IMG/VR virus record: IMGVR_UViG_3300042317_001568
Location: 62,001 to 126,000 of that record
Length of the DNA stretch: 64,000 bases
Source of the DNA: a virus
Direction: 5' to 3' (one strand)
Positions 1 to 8,391 of this stretch are shown here, in pieces. Below the pieces are notes generated by a model. That model ran no database searches. It was not told where the DNA came from and saw only the letters and a program-made list of their open reading frames with translations. The first letter of the stretch is position 1. Each line of letters begins with the position of its first letter. The position numbers were made by a program, and so were the translations under genes.

Positions 1-1
1 G

Positions 2-613
2 TGTGCAAACACGCTGCGCGAAGCCGACGAGATGGCCGACCTGCTCATTGGATTTTTAACAACCAAGCGTGCGAATGACGACGCGCTTGGTGATGCGTCT
101 GAAGGCGAAGATCACGACACCGCTGGTGACGAAGACTCCGGCGCTGGCGATGCCCCTATGATGGGCGGCGCTGACGAATCCGCTGCGCTTGCCGGAGCCG
201 AAGGTGACCCTGCCGCCGGTGGCGACATGGGCGGCATGATGGACGGCGGCATGGGCGGAGAACCGTCTGAAGACGAAGCTGTTCAAGAACTGGCGATGGC
301 TTTAGAAGAACTCGGCATTCCGCCGGAAGCACTTCTTGAAGCTGTTCAATCTGGCGCTCTCGGCGGAGACGCCGGCGGTGCTGGTGGAATGCCCCCAGCC
401 GGCGGCGAAATTCCTGCTGAAGCTGCTGCGCCCGGTATGGACGCTGCGCCGAAGATGGCTGCCGACCGCGCGCAAGCCCTAACTGAAGTTGGCTCTGCTG
501 TAATCAACTTCAAGCGCTCTGGCAAGTTTCAAATCAAAGAAGCTCGTACAAAGCGTTCCCGCCAGTTGCGTGATATAATGAAGCAGCATGTAATCGAACT
601 GGTAAACCGATAA
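2..613 (+). CDS. Acidic Gly/Ala/Met-rich head protein, 5' end outside window (scaffold or prohead-core candidate)
   Basis: The frame stays open to the left edge and the first internal ATG (position 32) has no good ribosome site, so I read this as the C-terminal part of a longer gene. The visible part has a very acidic, Gly/Met-rich low-complexity centre and then a basic helical tail (about the last 45 residues, with KRSGKFQIKEARTKR). An acidic disordered body with a basic helical end, placed just upstream of the capsid gene, fits a scaffolding or prohead-core protein, possibly fused to a protease lying upstream. That role is inferred from position and composition; no family signature is visible. 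Confidence 0.6.
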   Translation, partial: CANTLREADEMADLLIGFLTTKRANDDALGDASEGEDHDTAGDEDSGAGDAPMMGGADESAALAGAEGDPAAGGDMGGMMDGGMGGEPSEDEAVQELAMALEELGIPPEALLEAVQSGALGGDAGGAGGMPPAGGEIPAEAAAPGMDAAPKMAADRAQALTEVGSAVINFKRSGKFQIKEARTKRSRQLRDIMKQHVIELVNR

Positions 614-627
614 TTACGGAGGTTTTA

Positions 628-1059
628 ATGTCCGCTAACAACACAAATACACTTGTGCAAAAAATCATCGATTACATTGGTTATTCCGATGCCGCGATGA
701 CAAAGGCTGCCGCATCGCTGCAGGTCCAAGAAACACAGGCGACAAAGATTGCCTCGCTGATTCCGACCGCCGTGAAGGCGTGCGTTGAAAATGAACGGAT
801 CGAACCGCATCAAAAAGAAGCGCTTGAACAAGCCCTTCGCGACCCAGTAGCGACCATGGAGCTTGTTGTAAAACTTGCTTCGCATCGCAACTCCGCCGAA
901 CTCGGCCGCCTCGGCCAGCCGGTTGGTCAGCAAAAGTCTGCGTCGTACGATCCGAACACAAGTCTGACGAACGGGTACGTGGGTGCCCGTGACGGCCGCG
1001 TAAAGGCGTCCGACGTGAAGTTGTTCACGGGTCTCGGTCTGAATCCGCCCACCACCTGA
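628..1059 (+). CDS. Conserved-looking head-region protein of unknown function
   Basis: The gene is 143 codons long with a strong ribosome site (GGAGGT, 6 bases before the ATG). The product is mainly helical and Ala/Lys/Glu-rich in the first 95 residues, then has a polar, flexible C-terminus. It lies between the scaffold-like gene and the putative decoration gene, in the same orientation and with short gaps, so it is probably a minor head or assembly protein. I recognise no domain. The frame is believable because of the ribosome site, the operon spacing and a codon pattern like its neighbours. Confidence 0.75.
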   Translation: MSANNTNTLVQKIIDYIGYSDAAMTKAAASLQVQETQATKIASLIPTAVKACVENERIEPHQKEALEQALRDPVATMELVVKLASHRNSAELGRLGQPVGQQKSASYDPNTSLTNGYVGARDGRVKASDVKLFTGLGLNPPTT

Positions 1060-1093
1060 TCCTTAAAAACTACTTAGACATGGAGGTCTAACA

Positions 1094-1687
1094 ATGGCTG
1101 TTCCTGAGCAAATGTTTGCGCACGGTTTAGACGTCAAAAAGGGCTGGTTCGACATGGCCTCGCTCGATTATTCGGCGAAGCTTGCGACTACCGTCACGTT
1201 TGACGTAAAGCGCGGTCGCGTTGTCCACGTTAACACTAACGGTGAGTTCGTGCCGGGTGCGCACAAGACGTGCCCCGCGGTCTTCCTGCTTAACGGTTCG
1301 GACGACGCCGACGTAAGTAACCCCGGTTACAACTCGCCGATGACATCGGCGAATTTCATGCACATCGCAGTTGCGCCGACCGGCAAGATGTCCGGCCTCG
1401 TAGCGACTGGCGGTTACGAAATCTCCTCGACGGAGTTCGTGACTGCTAACACCTACACGCCCGGCGATCTGCTTTCGGTAACTACGAAAACTGGCGCTGG
1501 CAGCACCGTAGCTGCTACCGACGGTCTTCTGACGAACTACAGCGTTACGCAGTATGCGCAGCCGGTAGTCGGCGTTGTATCCAGCGGTGCTGGCAAGAAT
1601 CACAACGGGATTCAAGCCCTTTCGTTCTGGTGCGTCTATCTCCCGGGCGCGGCCAACTGGAACGGCGTACAGGCGGCTAGCGCCTAA
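1094..1687 (+). CDS. Putative capsid decoration or stabilisation protein
   Basis: The 197-residue product is predominantly beta-type (many Thr, Val, Gly and Ser alternations) and has no signal peptide or membrane segment. A strong GGAGG site sits 7 bases upstream of the ATG, and the next gene is the major capsid protein, which has the same type of leader (ATGGAGGT then a short spacer). A small beta-rich protein directly before the capsid gene and probably highly expressed is typical of head decoration proteins. The assignment rests on position and composition, not on a recognised motif. Confidence 0.6.
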   Translation: MAVPEQMFAHGLDVKKGWFDMASLDYSAKLATTVTFDVKRGRVVHVNTNGEFVPGAHKTCPAVFLLNGSDDADVSNPGYNSPMTSANFMHIAVAPTGKMSGLVATGGYEISSTEFVTANTYTPGDLLSVTTKTGAGSTVAATDGLLTNYSVTQYAQPVVGVVSSGAGKNHNGIQALSFWCVYLPGAANWNGVQAASA

Positions 1688-1718
1688 CTCTAACTAATAG
1701 AACATGGAGGTTCTTAAG

Positions 1719-2645
1719 ATGCCCACTCAGCAAGAAATCCAACTGCTCAACGAGACTCTTTTTGAGCAGCTTGATACACCCGGCATGCAGAAGCAGGCCA
1801 TTGATGCGGTTAACGACTTCACGCGCACCAAGATGCGTGAAGACGGCTTCTACCGTCGTATTATCCCGCCGCTAACCATCACCAACGACGAACTCGATCG
1901 TCAGGTTGATACGGACAAGCCGGTGAAGGTAGTCGACAAGGAGCCCGATTCCCCGGCAGCCGTGTCGATTCCGTTCGCCACGCTCCCGAGCAACTTTTAC
2001 ATCCGTGGCCCGCGCTACCGCGTCATGTTTGACCGGATCGTGTCGCCCCGCGCTGTAAAGGACGTTGACGAGCTGCGTACGTACGTCATCGACATCCGTC
2101 AGGTCCTCAGCGACAACATGATCAAGGACATGCTCGCTGAAGAAGACTCGAAGTTCATCACGGCGTTTAACCTCGCCGTAGGCACAAAGGACGCCGTTAA
2201 CACGCTGTCCGATACCGTGCAGTACGAATCGATCAGCGGCGGGATCACCCGCGAAACGCTGGTTGACGCGCTCAAGGTAATGCCGAAGACCCCGAGTCAC
2301 TTTGAGGTTGAAACCTGCCTCGTGAATAACATCACGATCAAGGAACTCCTCAAGTTTGGCCGCGACGAGATGGGTGGTGATTTCTCGCAAGACATCATCA
2401 AGAACGGTTGGGCGGAGACGAACTTCCTCAACTGCCGCTGGATCGTCACGATCAAGCGGAACCTCGTTCAGGACAACGAAATGTACATGTTCGCCAGCCC
2501 CAAGTTCATCGGAAAGAACTACGAGCTTGAGCCCACCACGATGTATATCCGTCGTGAAGCTTACATGCTTGAGTACTTCTCGTACAACACGCAGGGTGGC
2601 TCGTTCGGTCACACGAACGGTCTGGCGAAGGTTGAATTTGTCTGA
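1719..2645 (+). CDS. Major capsid protein (HK97-fold type)
   Basis: The 308-residue protein has the composition and layout of a phage major capsid protein: a helical N-terminus (about 1-45), an extended arm with RRIIPPLTI and then alternating helix and sheet to a beta-rich C-terminus with TMYIRREAYMLEYFSY. An upstream in-frame ATG at 1704 overlaps the GGAGG ribosome site, so the second ATG, 8 bases after that site, is chosen. It sits after scaffold- and decoration-like genes and before small head proteins. The assignment is inferred from size, position and this pattern; a fold comparison would settle it. Confidence 0.75.
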   Translation: MPTQQEIQLLNETLFEQLDTPGMQKQAIDAVNDFTRTKMREDGFYRRIIPPLTITNDELDRQVDTDKPVKVVDKEPDSPAAVSIPFATLPSNFYIRGPRYRVMFDRIVSPRAVKDVDELRTYVIDIRQVLSDNMIKDMLAEEDSKFITAFNLAVGTKDAVNTLSDTVQYESISGGITRETLVDALKVMPKTPSHFEVETCLVNNITIKELLKFGRDEMGGDFSQDIIKNGWAETNFLNCRWIVTIKRNLVQDNEMYMFASPKFIGKNYELEPTTMYIRREAYMLEYFSYNTQGGSFGHTNGLAKVEFV

Positions 2646-2673
2646 GTCGTGTAAATAACCAAGGAGCACAATC

Positions 2674-3069
2674 ATGAGTCAGGTTAAAGAGGCTGCCGAA
2701 CAGGCGTACGCCACCGTCGTTAGTCAGTTAGCAGCCCCCTATTTCTTTGAGAAGCTTTCGGCTCACGGCATCGCGCCGCGGACCGAGGGAGAGGCCGCCG
2801 AAATGTGGGCGGCGGCGCATAAGCTTCACGTGCTCTACACGGCTGAGCAGGAAAAAACAGCCGCGGCGCAGGCCGGCGAACTACAAGCTGTCAATCAGCA
2901 GTTAGACGTCGCCCTCGCCGCGGCTGGTTTCGGTTCTGGTTCTAAGACCAATAGCAACGTTGATATTTTCAAGGAAGCAGCGGTCGTCGCTGCTGAACAG
3001 CCTGAAATCGCCGATGCTGTGTTAACGCTTCAAGCGGCAGCCGCTGCTGCGCTACAGAGCGCCGAGTAA
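2674..3069 (+). CDS. Small Ala-rich helical head-region protein
   Basis: The 131-residue product is strongly helical with Ala/Glu/Gln-rich stretches (about 50-85 and 95-131). The AAGGAG ribosome site is well spaced. It follows the capsid gene within 30 bases and belongs to the same transcript. No motif is recognised; by position it could be a minor head, neck or assembly protein. The TTSN-like polar linker near residue 90 separates two helical halves. Confidence 0.7.
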   Translation: MSQVKEAAEQAYATVVSQLAAPYFFEKLSAHGIAPRTEGEAAEMWAAAHKLHVLYTAEQEKTAAAQAGELQAVNQQLDVALAAAGFGSGSKTNSNVDIFKEAAVVAAEQPEIADAVLTLQAAAAAALQSAE

Positions 3070-3080
3070 CGGAGTAAAAA

Positions 3081-3494
3081 ATGCCAAATACGACAACTGA
3101 TCTCTACACCATTGTTAAAAATACGTCCGGCGGGGAGCGCTTCTTTGGCTTCCTAGGCGTTCGTGGCACGCGTCTTGCAAACAACGCCACGTACACCGTA
3201 CCCGGCGACCTTGTGGCGCAGCTGGGTGGCCAGCGCAGCCAACGAAAGTTTCAAGCGTTTGAAGAAGCGCTGAACACCAACAAACTCGAAATCGTGAAGT
3301 CTCCTTCGGTTTACCTGCTCAGCGAAACTGGCGGCGTGACCAAGGAACTGGCCCTGAATTCGGGTGGCTCGCTCGGCACCACAACCCCGTCGTGGGACGG
3401 TGGCAGCGCCTTCGCTGCTACGGCTGGCGCAACCGGCCCGACCGGCGCTACCGGTGCTACAGGCCCTCGCGGCGCTACAGGCCCCGCTGCCTGA
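3081..3494 (+). CDS. Small head protein with short collagen-like C-terminal tail
   Basis: The 137-residue product has a globular beta-rich part (about 1-110) and ends with about seven Gly-X-Y triplets of the form [16 protein letters not shown]. Collagen-like tails of this kind trimerise surface proteins in phages and bacteria. Because the gene closes the capsid operon, the product may be displayed on the head. The same GPTGATGP style appears at far greater length in the giant fibre gene near 41-47 kb, so two virion proteins of this phage share the module. The terminator follows immediately. Confidence 0.75.
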   Translation: MPNTTTDLYTIVKNTSGGERFFGFLGVRGTRLANNATYTVPGDLVAQLGGQRSQRKFQAFEEALNTNKLEIVKSPSVYLLSETGGVTKELALNSGGSLGTTTPSWDGGSAFAATAGATGPTGATGATGPRGATGPAA

Positions 3495-3518
3495 TAGTCG
3501 TCTCTTATCTGGTTTACG

Positions 3519-3552
3519 CAAGGGCTGGCCGTTTAACGGTCAGCCCTTGTTG
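3519..3552 (+). terminator. Rho-independent terminator closing the head operon
   Basis: A perfect 9-base stem (CAAGGGCTG with CAGCCCTTG) encloses a second small pairing around TTTA. It is followed by a T/G-rich run (TTGTTT). It lies between the collagen-tailed gene and the next structural gene. Confidence 0.8.
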
Positions 3553-3556
3553 TTTG

Positions 3557-3562
3557 TATACT
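3557..3562 (+). promoter_or_regulatory. Possible promoter -10 element (GTATACT)
   Basis: TATACT preceded by G lies 20 bases before the next start codon and just after a terminator, where a new promoter is expected. No convincing -35 box is present at 17 bases. The same heptamer occurs in three other intergenic gaps (near 10524, 58087 and 62503). Confidence 0.35.
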
Positions 3563-3581
3563 TATAGCACGGAGCACACTT

Positions 3582-4568
3582 ATGGCTGTTATCGCTACGC
3601 CGGTCGCCCACCCCATTGTCCAGTGCTGCGATAACGCTGCGCAGCCTGTTTTGACGCCAGTCACTTGCGCGGGACAAAACGTGCTCAGCGCCGTTGTTTC
3701 AACTGTGAACGGCCAGCCGGTCACAGGACGCATGCAGTCAATCTCAATTACACAAGGCCAGTGCGCTACGATTGAGTGGCAGATGCGCGATCAGTCTGGC
3801 GTGCCGGTTAACTTATCTGCATGTTCCGCGACGCCGTTCGCCATCGTGTTACGGTTAAAAGAGCAACTGTCGTGGGGAAACGTCAATTCGCCGCTTGAGG
3901 TTGCCGGCACTATTGCCGCTGCCGCAACCGGAAAAGTAACCGCGCAGCTTACGGCTGGAATGGTAGCTACGCCGGGTATTTACTACGCCGAATTTGCGTT
4001 AATTAATGTGCCGGCGCAAGCGCAAAACCAGCCGTGCGTTGTGTTTTCGAACACCTTTCATTTAATCATTAACCGCAGCAATTTTAACGGCGGCGCGGAA
4101 ATGGGCGGGCCCCCAAGTATCGCTGAAGTTCGTTTACACCTGCGCGACTCCAATCCCGGCGAAAGTTTTCTGCTCGACCGACTGATGTTTGACGACGCCG
4201 AAATCGCCCTCGCTATTACGCGTCCGGTGCAGTATTGGAACGAGATTCCGCCGCCGTTGGACCGCATTTACAACACACAAAATTTCCCGTTCCGCTATCA
4301 CTGGTTAGAAGGCATCTGCGCTAATCTGTTTTTGATGGTGGCTGAGCAGTTTCGCCGTAACCAGTTTAATTACTCTGCCGGCGGTCTTTCCGTAGACGAT
4401 CAAAACAAAGAAGGCGCTTACGAGCGTGCCGGCCAAACACGGTGGCAGGCTTATCGGGAGTGGGTGCGGGCGACAAAAGCCAGCATTAACCTTGAAAGCT
4501 GCTACGGCGAAGTTACGTCAAACTATAAGTACAGCGCCTACACCGACGCGATCCGAATTCGCTATTAG
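3582..4568 (+). CDS. Two-part virion structural protein
   Basis: The 328-residue product seems bipartite. Residues about 1-165 form a beta-sandwich-like half with a pattern (ATIEWQMRDQSG, then GKVTAQLTAGM, then GIYYAEFAL) resembling N-terminal domains of phage baseplate upper proteins. Residues about 180-328 form a helical half with many aromatic residues, reminiscent of head-tail connector or neck proteins. The gene stands alone between a terminator and an unusual promoter, so it is transcribed as a single unit. The start follows a GGAG site. The function beyond a virion protein is inferred. Confidence 0.6.
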   Translation: MAVIATPVAHPIVQCCDNAAQPVLTPVTCAGQNVLSAVVSTVNGQPVTGRMQSISITQGQCATIEWQMRDQSGVPVNLSACSATPFAIVLRLKEQLSWGNVNSPLEVAGTIAAAATGKVTAQLTAGMVATPGIYYAEFALINVPAQAQNQPCVVFSNTFHLIINRSNFNGGAEMGGPPSIAEVRLHLRDSNPGESFLLDRLMFDDAEIALAITRPVQYWNEIPPPLDRIYNTQNFPFRYHWLEGICANLFLMVAEQFRRNQFNYSAGGLSVDDQNKEGAYERAGQTRWQAYREWVRATKASINLESCYGEVTSNYKYSAYTDAIRIRY

Positions 4569-4692
4569 CGCATTCTAGAATCTGGAAAATGCGTCGTAAG
4601 TGCTTTGTTCCCTAGCACTTTCGCAATTCGCGAATTTGGAATATGGCGCTTGTCCGCAGTTCGCGAACCGTGGACAGCTGCGCGGACACTGG

Positions 4693-4721
4693 CTAAATAT
4701 GTTGCAAATTTGTGGCATATT
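4693..4721 (+). promoter_or_regulatory. Phage promoter, copy 1 of the CTAAAT-N17-CATATT motif
   Basis: CTAAAT (4693-4698), a 17-base spacer and CATATT (4716-4721) lie 46 bases before the next start. The same boxes with the same spacing recur at 5465 and 49079, and the spacers also share fixed bases (GC at positions 6-7, A at 9, TT at 11-12, G at 14 and 16). Confidence 0.7.
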
Positions 4722-4766
4722 TAACGTGGTTCCGATTACCTATGCCCACTAAAAAAGGGAGTTTCT

Positions 4767-5399
4767 GTGCTGGCTGTAAATCCACCAACCCAGATGTTGC
4801 TGCAGTACTTGGAGCATTGTCGCGACAATAGCGACGGCGTGTTCACTGATCCCGCGCTGCATCCGTACTTTATGTCGCTCGCCGTCGCGAAAGCCGTCGG
4901 CATGGACCACACCACTGAAGAGTATAAAGAGCGTGCGTTGTCGACGCTCGCGAATTGGTCGCGGATGCTGTGCGGACAGCTGACCAGCGTATCTATGCGG
5001 GAAATCGCTGACTGCGGCAAGTTCGCGCAGGACAGCGGTGACCGCAAAGGCGAGAAAATGGCCAAAGACCTGCTCGACTCGATGCCGCTGATTCAGGCTG
5101 TTTTCAAGTCGTGGGACGCTGCGGTTGACCACGAGCACATCGCGGAGTGGATTTATGAAGACGGCGTACGTCGGGAGAAGGAAGGGACTGCGCCCCATAT
5201 TTCGAATGAGTTTGTTGCAAAAGAGAAGAAGAAGCTCGACGACCTCTTCGAATTAATTCAAAAGAAGCTCGGAGAGCTCGATGGCTCTGGCCCGCAGCCC
5301 GAGGAGGTCAAATCTCCCGAGCCGGCGCGTCCACCAGTGACGCCGGCCGACATCATGAAGATGCTGTTCGATAACGCCAAGAAGCCGTCTGCGAACTAA
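4767..5399 (+). CDS. Unknown protein expressed from its own promoter
   Basis: The gene has a GTG start with GGGAG 6 bases upstream. The 210-residue product is mostly helical: a first helical domain (about 1-125), an acidic/basic coiled-coil-like segment (about 135-170, KEKKKLDDLFELIQKK) and a Pro-rich linker (about 172-190). A final helix, DIMKMLFDN, closes the protein. No family is recognised. It is monocistronic, with copy 1 of the distinctive promoter in front and a strong terminator behind. It therefore shares its control with the MoxR/VWA operon and with the gene at 49155, and may be co-regulated with them. Confidence 0.7.
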   Translation: MLAVNPPTQMLLQYLEHCRDNSDGVFTDPALHPYFMSLAVAKAVGMDHTTEEYKERALSTLANWSRMLCGQLTSVSMREIADCGKFAQDSGDRKGEKMAKDLLDSMPLIQAVFKSWDAAVDHEHIAEWIYEDGVRREKEGTAPHISNEFVAKEKKKLDDLFELIQKKLGELDGSGPQPEEVKSPEPARPPVTPADIMKMLFDNAKKPSAN

Positions 5400-5418
5400 G
5401 TTCAACGCGGCGAGAAGG

Positions 5419-5450
5419 AGCGGGCACCAAAACCGGTGCTCGCTTTTTCT
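5419..5450 (+). terminator. Rho-independent terminator
   Basis: An 11-base inverted repeat with one mismatch (GCGGGCACC paired with GGTGCTCGC around AAAACC) is followed by TTTTTCTT. It separates the preceding gene from the next copy of the phage promoter. Confidence 0.85.
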
Positions 5451-5464
5451 TAGCTATCGGTGAC

Positions 5465-5493
5465 CTAAATTAGGCGCGATTTTGCGTCATATT
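5465..5493 (+). promoter_or_regulatory. Phage promoter, copy 2 of the CTAAAT-N17-CATATT motif
   Basis: CTAAAT (5465-5470) and CATATT (5488-5493) are separated by 17 bases whose sequence also matches the other two copies. It lies 37 bases before the MoxR ATPase start and directly after a terminator. Confidence 0.7.
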
Positions 5494-5529
5494 ATTTGTG
5501 TCCCCGTTTCCGCTATGAAGGAGCTTGCG

Positions 5530-6369
5530 ATGAGTATTGCAGACGGAGTGTGCGATCTTCTGCCCGGCTATTTCGCTCGACGAGGCGAGGCCCTGCTGGC
5601 CAGATGGATGCACGAGGCCCGCGGGAAGGAACCGCGCGGTGGTTTACTGGTCGGCCCGCCCGGCACCGGCAAGACGTTCTTTGCCGACGCGTTCGCCCGC
5701 GGCCGCAAGGCCGAGCAGGTGTTTATTCCGTGCCACCCGTGGCTCACGAATGAGGAGCTACATCAGGGTGTGGACATCGGCCGCGTGGCGGTCGGGGTCG
5801 AGCACGCCGACGAGGCGTACATCGACGGCCAGCTGCTGCGCGCTGTGCGCATGTCGCACGACTGCGACGTGGTTATCACGTTGGACGAGGTCGAAAAGGC
5901 TGGGTCGCGGTTTTACCCGCTTATCCTCGACTTCTTGCAGAATGGTCGGGTGCCTGATGCCCGCCACAAGCTGCACAGCGGCAACACGGCCCGGATGTTT
6001 ATCGTCCTGACCGCGAACGAAGAGGTTGACCTGCCCGAGGCCATTAAACGGCGCTGCTTTCGGGTAAACATGGGCTTTCTGCCCGAGCATGTCGAAACCG
6101 ATGTGCTGCGCAAGCAGACAGGCGCACCGGGAGGGGCCTGTCGCATCATTGTGCGCATGGCGAACGCAATCCGGCAGAACGGCGACTCCAAGCCGTCCCT
6201 GCAGGAGCTTCGTCACTTGCTTATGGCGCGAGACCTGTGCGTAAGCACGGACGACGTAGCCACTTTGATCGAAGCGTTTCTTGTAAAAGAAACCAAGGAC
6301 ACGGAGGCCCTTAAACAGGCATTCAGCAAACCCGAAGCTGTACTGTTCGGGGAGTTCAAAAGGAAGTAA
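5530..6369 (+). CDS. MoxR-type AAA+ ATPase
   Basis: The 279-residue protein has Walker A GPPGTGKT (residues 42-49), Walker B VVITLDEV (113-120), sensor-1 TAN (about 160-162) and the Arg-rich stretch AIKRRCFRV typical of the end of the AAA+ core. It matches the compact MoxR/RavA branch, whose members work as ATP-driven chaperones or metal-insertion factors with a VWA partner. The ATG at 5530 is chosen because GAAGGAG lies 6 bases upstream. The longer reading from a TTG runs into the promoter. The next gene starts 2 bases after its stop and encodes a VWA-like protein, which supports the pairing. Confidence 0.88.
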   Translation: MSIADGVCDLLPGYFARRGEALLARWMHEARGKEPRGGLLVGPPGTGKTFFADAFARGRKAEQVFIPCHPWLTNEELHQGVDIGRVAVGVEHADEAYIDGQLLRAVRMSHDCDVVITLDEVEKAGSRFYPLILDFLQNGRVPDARHKLHSGNTARMFIVLTANEEVDLPEAIKRRCFRVNMGFLPEHVETDVLRKQTGAPGGACRIIVRMANAIRQNGDSKPSLQELRHLLMARDLCVSTDDVATLIEAFLVKETKDTEALKQAFSKPEAVLFGEFKRK

Positions 6370-6371
6370 CC

Positions 6372-7781
6372 ATGAGCCTGACACTGCGGAAGTTGCAGCG
6401 AATGCTGTCGAAGTCCGTGAAAACTACCCGCGATGTTAGGTTTACGGACCCGCGAGAGCGGGCAGAGTTCGCGGAGTTTATCAAGGGCGTATACGCCGAA
6501 GAATTTACGAGCCCGCTTCTTCGACAAGGGCACGTTCGCGAGAACTGCCCGTGCGGTAATTGCGGCCCCAAAACCGTGAACAACATCACGGCGCTTATTG
6601 ACCGGTTGACAAAGCGGCACGGCCATCGTGCCACACTCAGCCAGTTGCTGGAGCCCAGAAATAAGTCTGGGCGGGCTCAAGGCGGTAGCGGTAAATCAAA
6701 CGGAGCACCGCAGGAGGAGCCCCAGCAGGCACCTTCTGGCGGGTTTGATCCTCCGCCCGCCAAAGATACGGCCGCGGAACCACCGCAGCCCGAGAACTGG
6801 GAACCAACTCCCGCCGCCCAAGAAACTCCAAAACCAAAAACTGAGCGTGAAAGGCTTTCCGACGAGGAAAAAGATTTACGTGCGCGGTTAAAGGAATTGG
6901 AGAAGCAGAAAGCCGCCGCGAAAGCACGCGGCAGTCTGCAAGCTTCGGCGATAGATGTTGTGATAAAGAAAGCCAGAAAGCAGCTGAAGGACGCCCGGAA
7001 ACAGGCATCTAAAATCAGCGGCGTTGCTGGTATTGAGAGTGCTCCGTCGTTGGAGGCTCGACGACGCGCAGCCGGCACACATGGCCGCCTGCGGGTCGTT
7101 CCGCCTCAACTGCGGAACAAAACAGCGGAACTCATTAATAAGTTAGTGCATGAAAGCGGCGCAGCTGGTGACCGCCTCACGCCTATCCCAATTTTGAGTG
7201 CGCGAAAAGTTGTCAAGAGGATGCTTGTCCGGCGTCCACTTGGTAACGCGTTTAAGGAGGACAGCAACGCCGGTCGTCCCGTCACGCTGTTCTTGCCCGA
7301 CGTCTCGCCGTCTTGCGCCCGACAGGCTCAAGCGGCGTGTGACGTCGCTAATGCGGCAGGGTACGCTGGAGTCTCTGGCTCTGACGTACTGGTTTTCCCA
7401 CACTCTAACGGAGAGGTGGAGGAAGATTACGTGCCGTGGTTTAACGGTCGACCCAACTTGGCAAACTTGACGAAAACAGAAGCGCTGTTTTCCGAGATAA
7501 CAAGCGGTCGGTCGCGGTATAACATCCGGATAGTAGTCGCCATTGGCGACCACGACGCCGCGGAGTTGTATCGAGAAATCGCGGCGCTAAAAAAAGTGGT
7601 GCGATTAGTGTGGTTGCACAATATTCCAGTGAGTCGTCGTCGACCCACGGTTGTGCCGTCTGACGCCAATAACTTGTACGGCGAGAATTGGACAGCTGAA
7701 ACACGCAACAAGGTCACAATGATCTACGGTTGCGTTGATCAGGCGTCTATTCTCGGCGGGCTAGAACTGGCTCTTTCTTAA
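6372..7781 (+). CDS. VWA-like (MIDAS) partner protein of the MoxR ATPase
   Basis: The 469-residue protein has four parts. The helical N-terminal region carries a CPCGNC motif (59-64). A Pro/Gln-rich linker (about 100-155) leads to a charged coiled coil (about 157-215). The C-terminal alpha/beta domain (about 300-465) has DVSPS (310-314) at the end of a hydrophobic strand, as in the DxSxS metal site of von Willebrand A domains. A second conserved-looking loop is VVAIGDHDA (388-396). MoxR ATPases are usually encoded beside VWA proteins (CoxD/CoxE, RavA/ViaA), and the two genes here are practically fused. The VWA call is therefore strong, although the substrate is unknown. Confidence 0.75.
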   Translation: MSLTLRKLQRMLSKSVKTTRDVRFTDPRERAEFAEFIKGVYAEEFTSPLLRQGHVRENCPCGNCGPKTVNNITALIDRLTKRHGHRATLSQLLEPRNKSGRAQGGSGKSNGAPQEEPQQAPSGGFDPPPAKDTAAEPPQPENWEPTPAAQETPKPKTERERLSDEEKDLRARLKELEKQKAAAKARGSLQASAIDVVIKKARKQLKDARKQASKISGVAGIESAPSLEARRRAAGTHGRLRVVPPQLRNKTAELINKLVHESGAAGDRLTPIPILSARKVVKRMLVRRPLGNAFKEDSNAGRPVTLFLPDVSPSCARQAQAACDVANAAGYAGVSGSDVLVFPHSNGEVEEDYVPWFNGRPNLANLTKTEALFSEITSGRSRYNIRIVVAIGDHDAAELYREIAALKKVVRLVWLHNIPVSRRRPTVVPSDANNLYGENWTAETRNKVTMIYGCVDQASILGGLELALS

Positions 7782-7831
7782 GCGCGCACCATTAACAGCG
7801 GCACTCCGTTTTACGCCGCAGGAGGTAATTT

Positions 7832-7849
7832 ATGCACTGGCCTAGATAA
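7832..7849 (+). other. Five-codon minimal ORF behind a strong ribosome site
   Basis: AGGAGG (7820-7825) sits 6 bases before ATG, followed by four codons and TAA (Met-His-Trp-Pro-Arg). It lies at the 5' side of the structured RNA candidate. It could be a leader peptide, or an SD-like sequence that is simply part of the RNA fold. Confidence 0.25.
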
Positions 7850-8391
7850 AGCGATGCCCGGGGTAATCAGCCCGGAGCCTTCGTCTGCAGGGATTAATTG
7901 TTTTCCATGTAGCCGAAATAAAGGGACGACAAACAAACACGGGTTCTTGAAGGCTCGTGAGGACAAAAGTCGTAAACATAGCGGAGCTGTGTCCGACGCT
8001 TTGAGGGGACAATGGCAGGTTAGTCCCACAGGGGAGACACGAGACTTTATTGCGGAACGTCGCCTAATAGCGAAACGCCGCGACATCGTTTCGGTCAAAC
8101 CAGACCGGCCCCGGATTTTGTAACGCGGTTTGCTGCCTAGAAGCGGCCGCGCATATCCCCTGTCGAAAGCGCGCTCGATGGGGGGTCGCTCAATCTGGGA
8201 CTTTTCGTCTGTGCGAAGGTCACGCGGGCCGTCGTGCCCGCGGAATATCACAGAACTATACTAACACGCGCTATTCGTCTAGTCCGGGTAGCGTAGGCTT
8301 TCTCGGTGCGCCTGCTTTAAGCGGTTGCCGCCACGTTCGGCGAGCACTGAGCCACTTCCGCTGAGCAATTGGCGGAGGGGGGAATCGAAAT

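Noticed and set aside
1872-2675. Long (267-codon) antisense frame opposite the capsid gene
   Set aside because: It follows from strong codon bias in the capsid gene; it is Arg/His/Val-rich and lacks a ribosome site.
5482-5529. Longer MoxR reading from a TTG
   Set aside because: It would start inside the promoter -10 region. The GAAGGAG site fits the ATG at 5530.
7854-8123. 89-codon open frame within the noncoding gap
   Set aside because: No ribosome site, implausible composition, and its bases take part in several hairpins.
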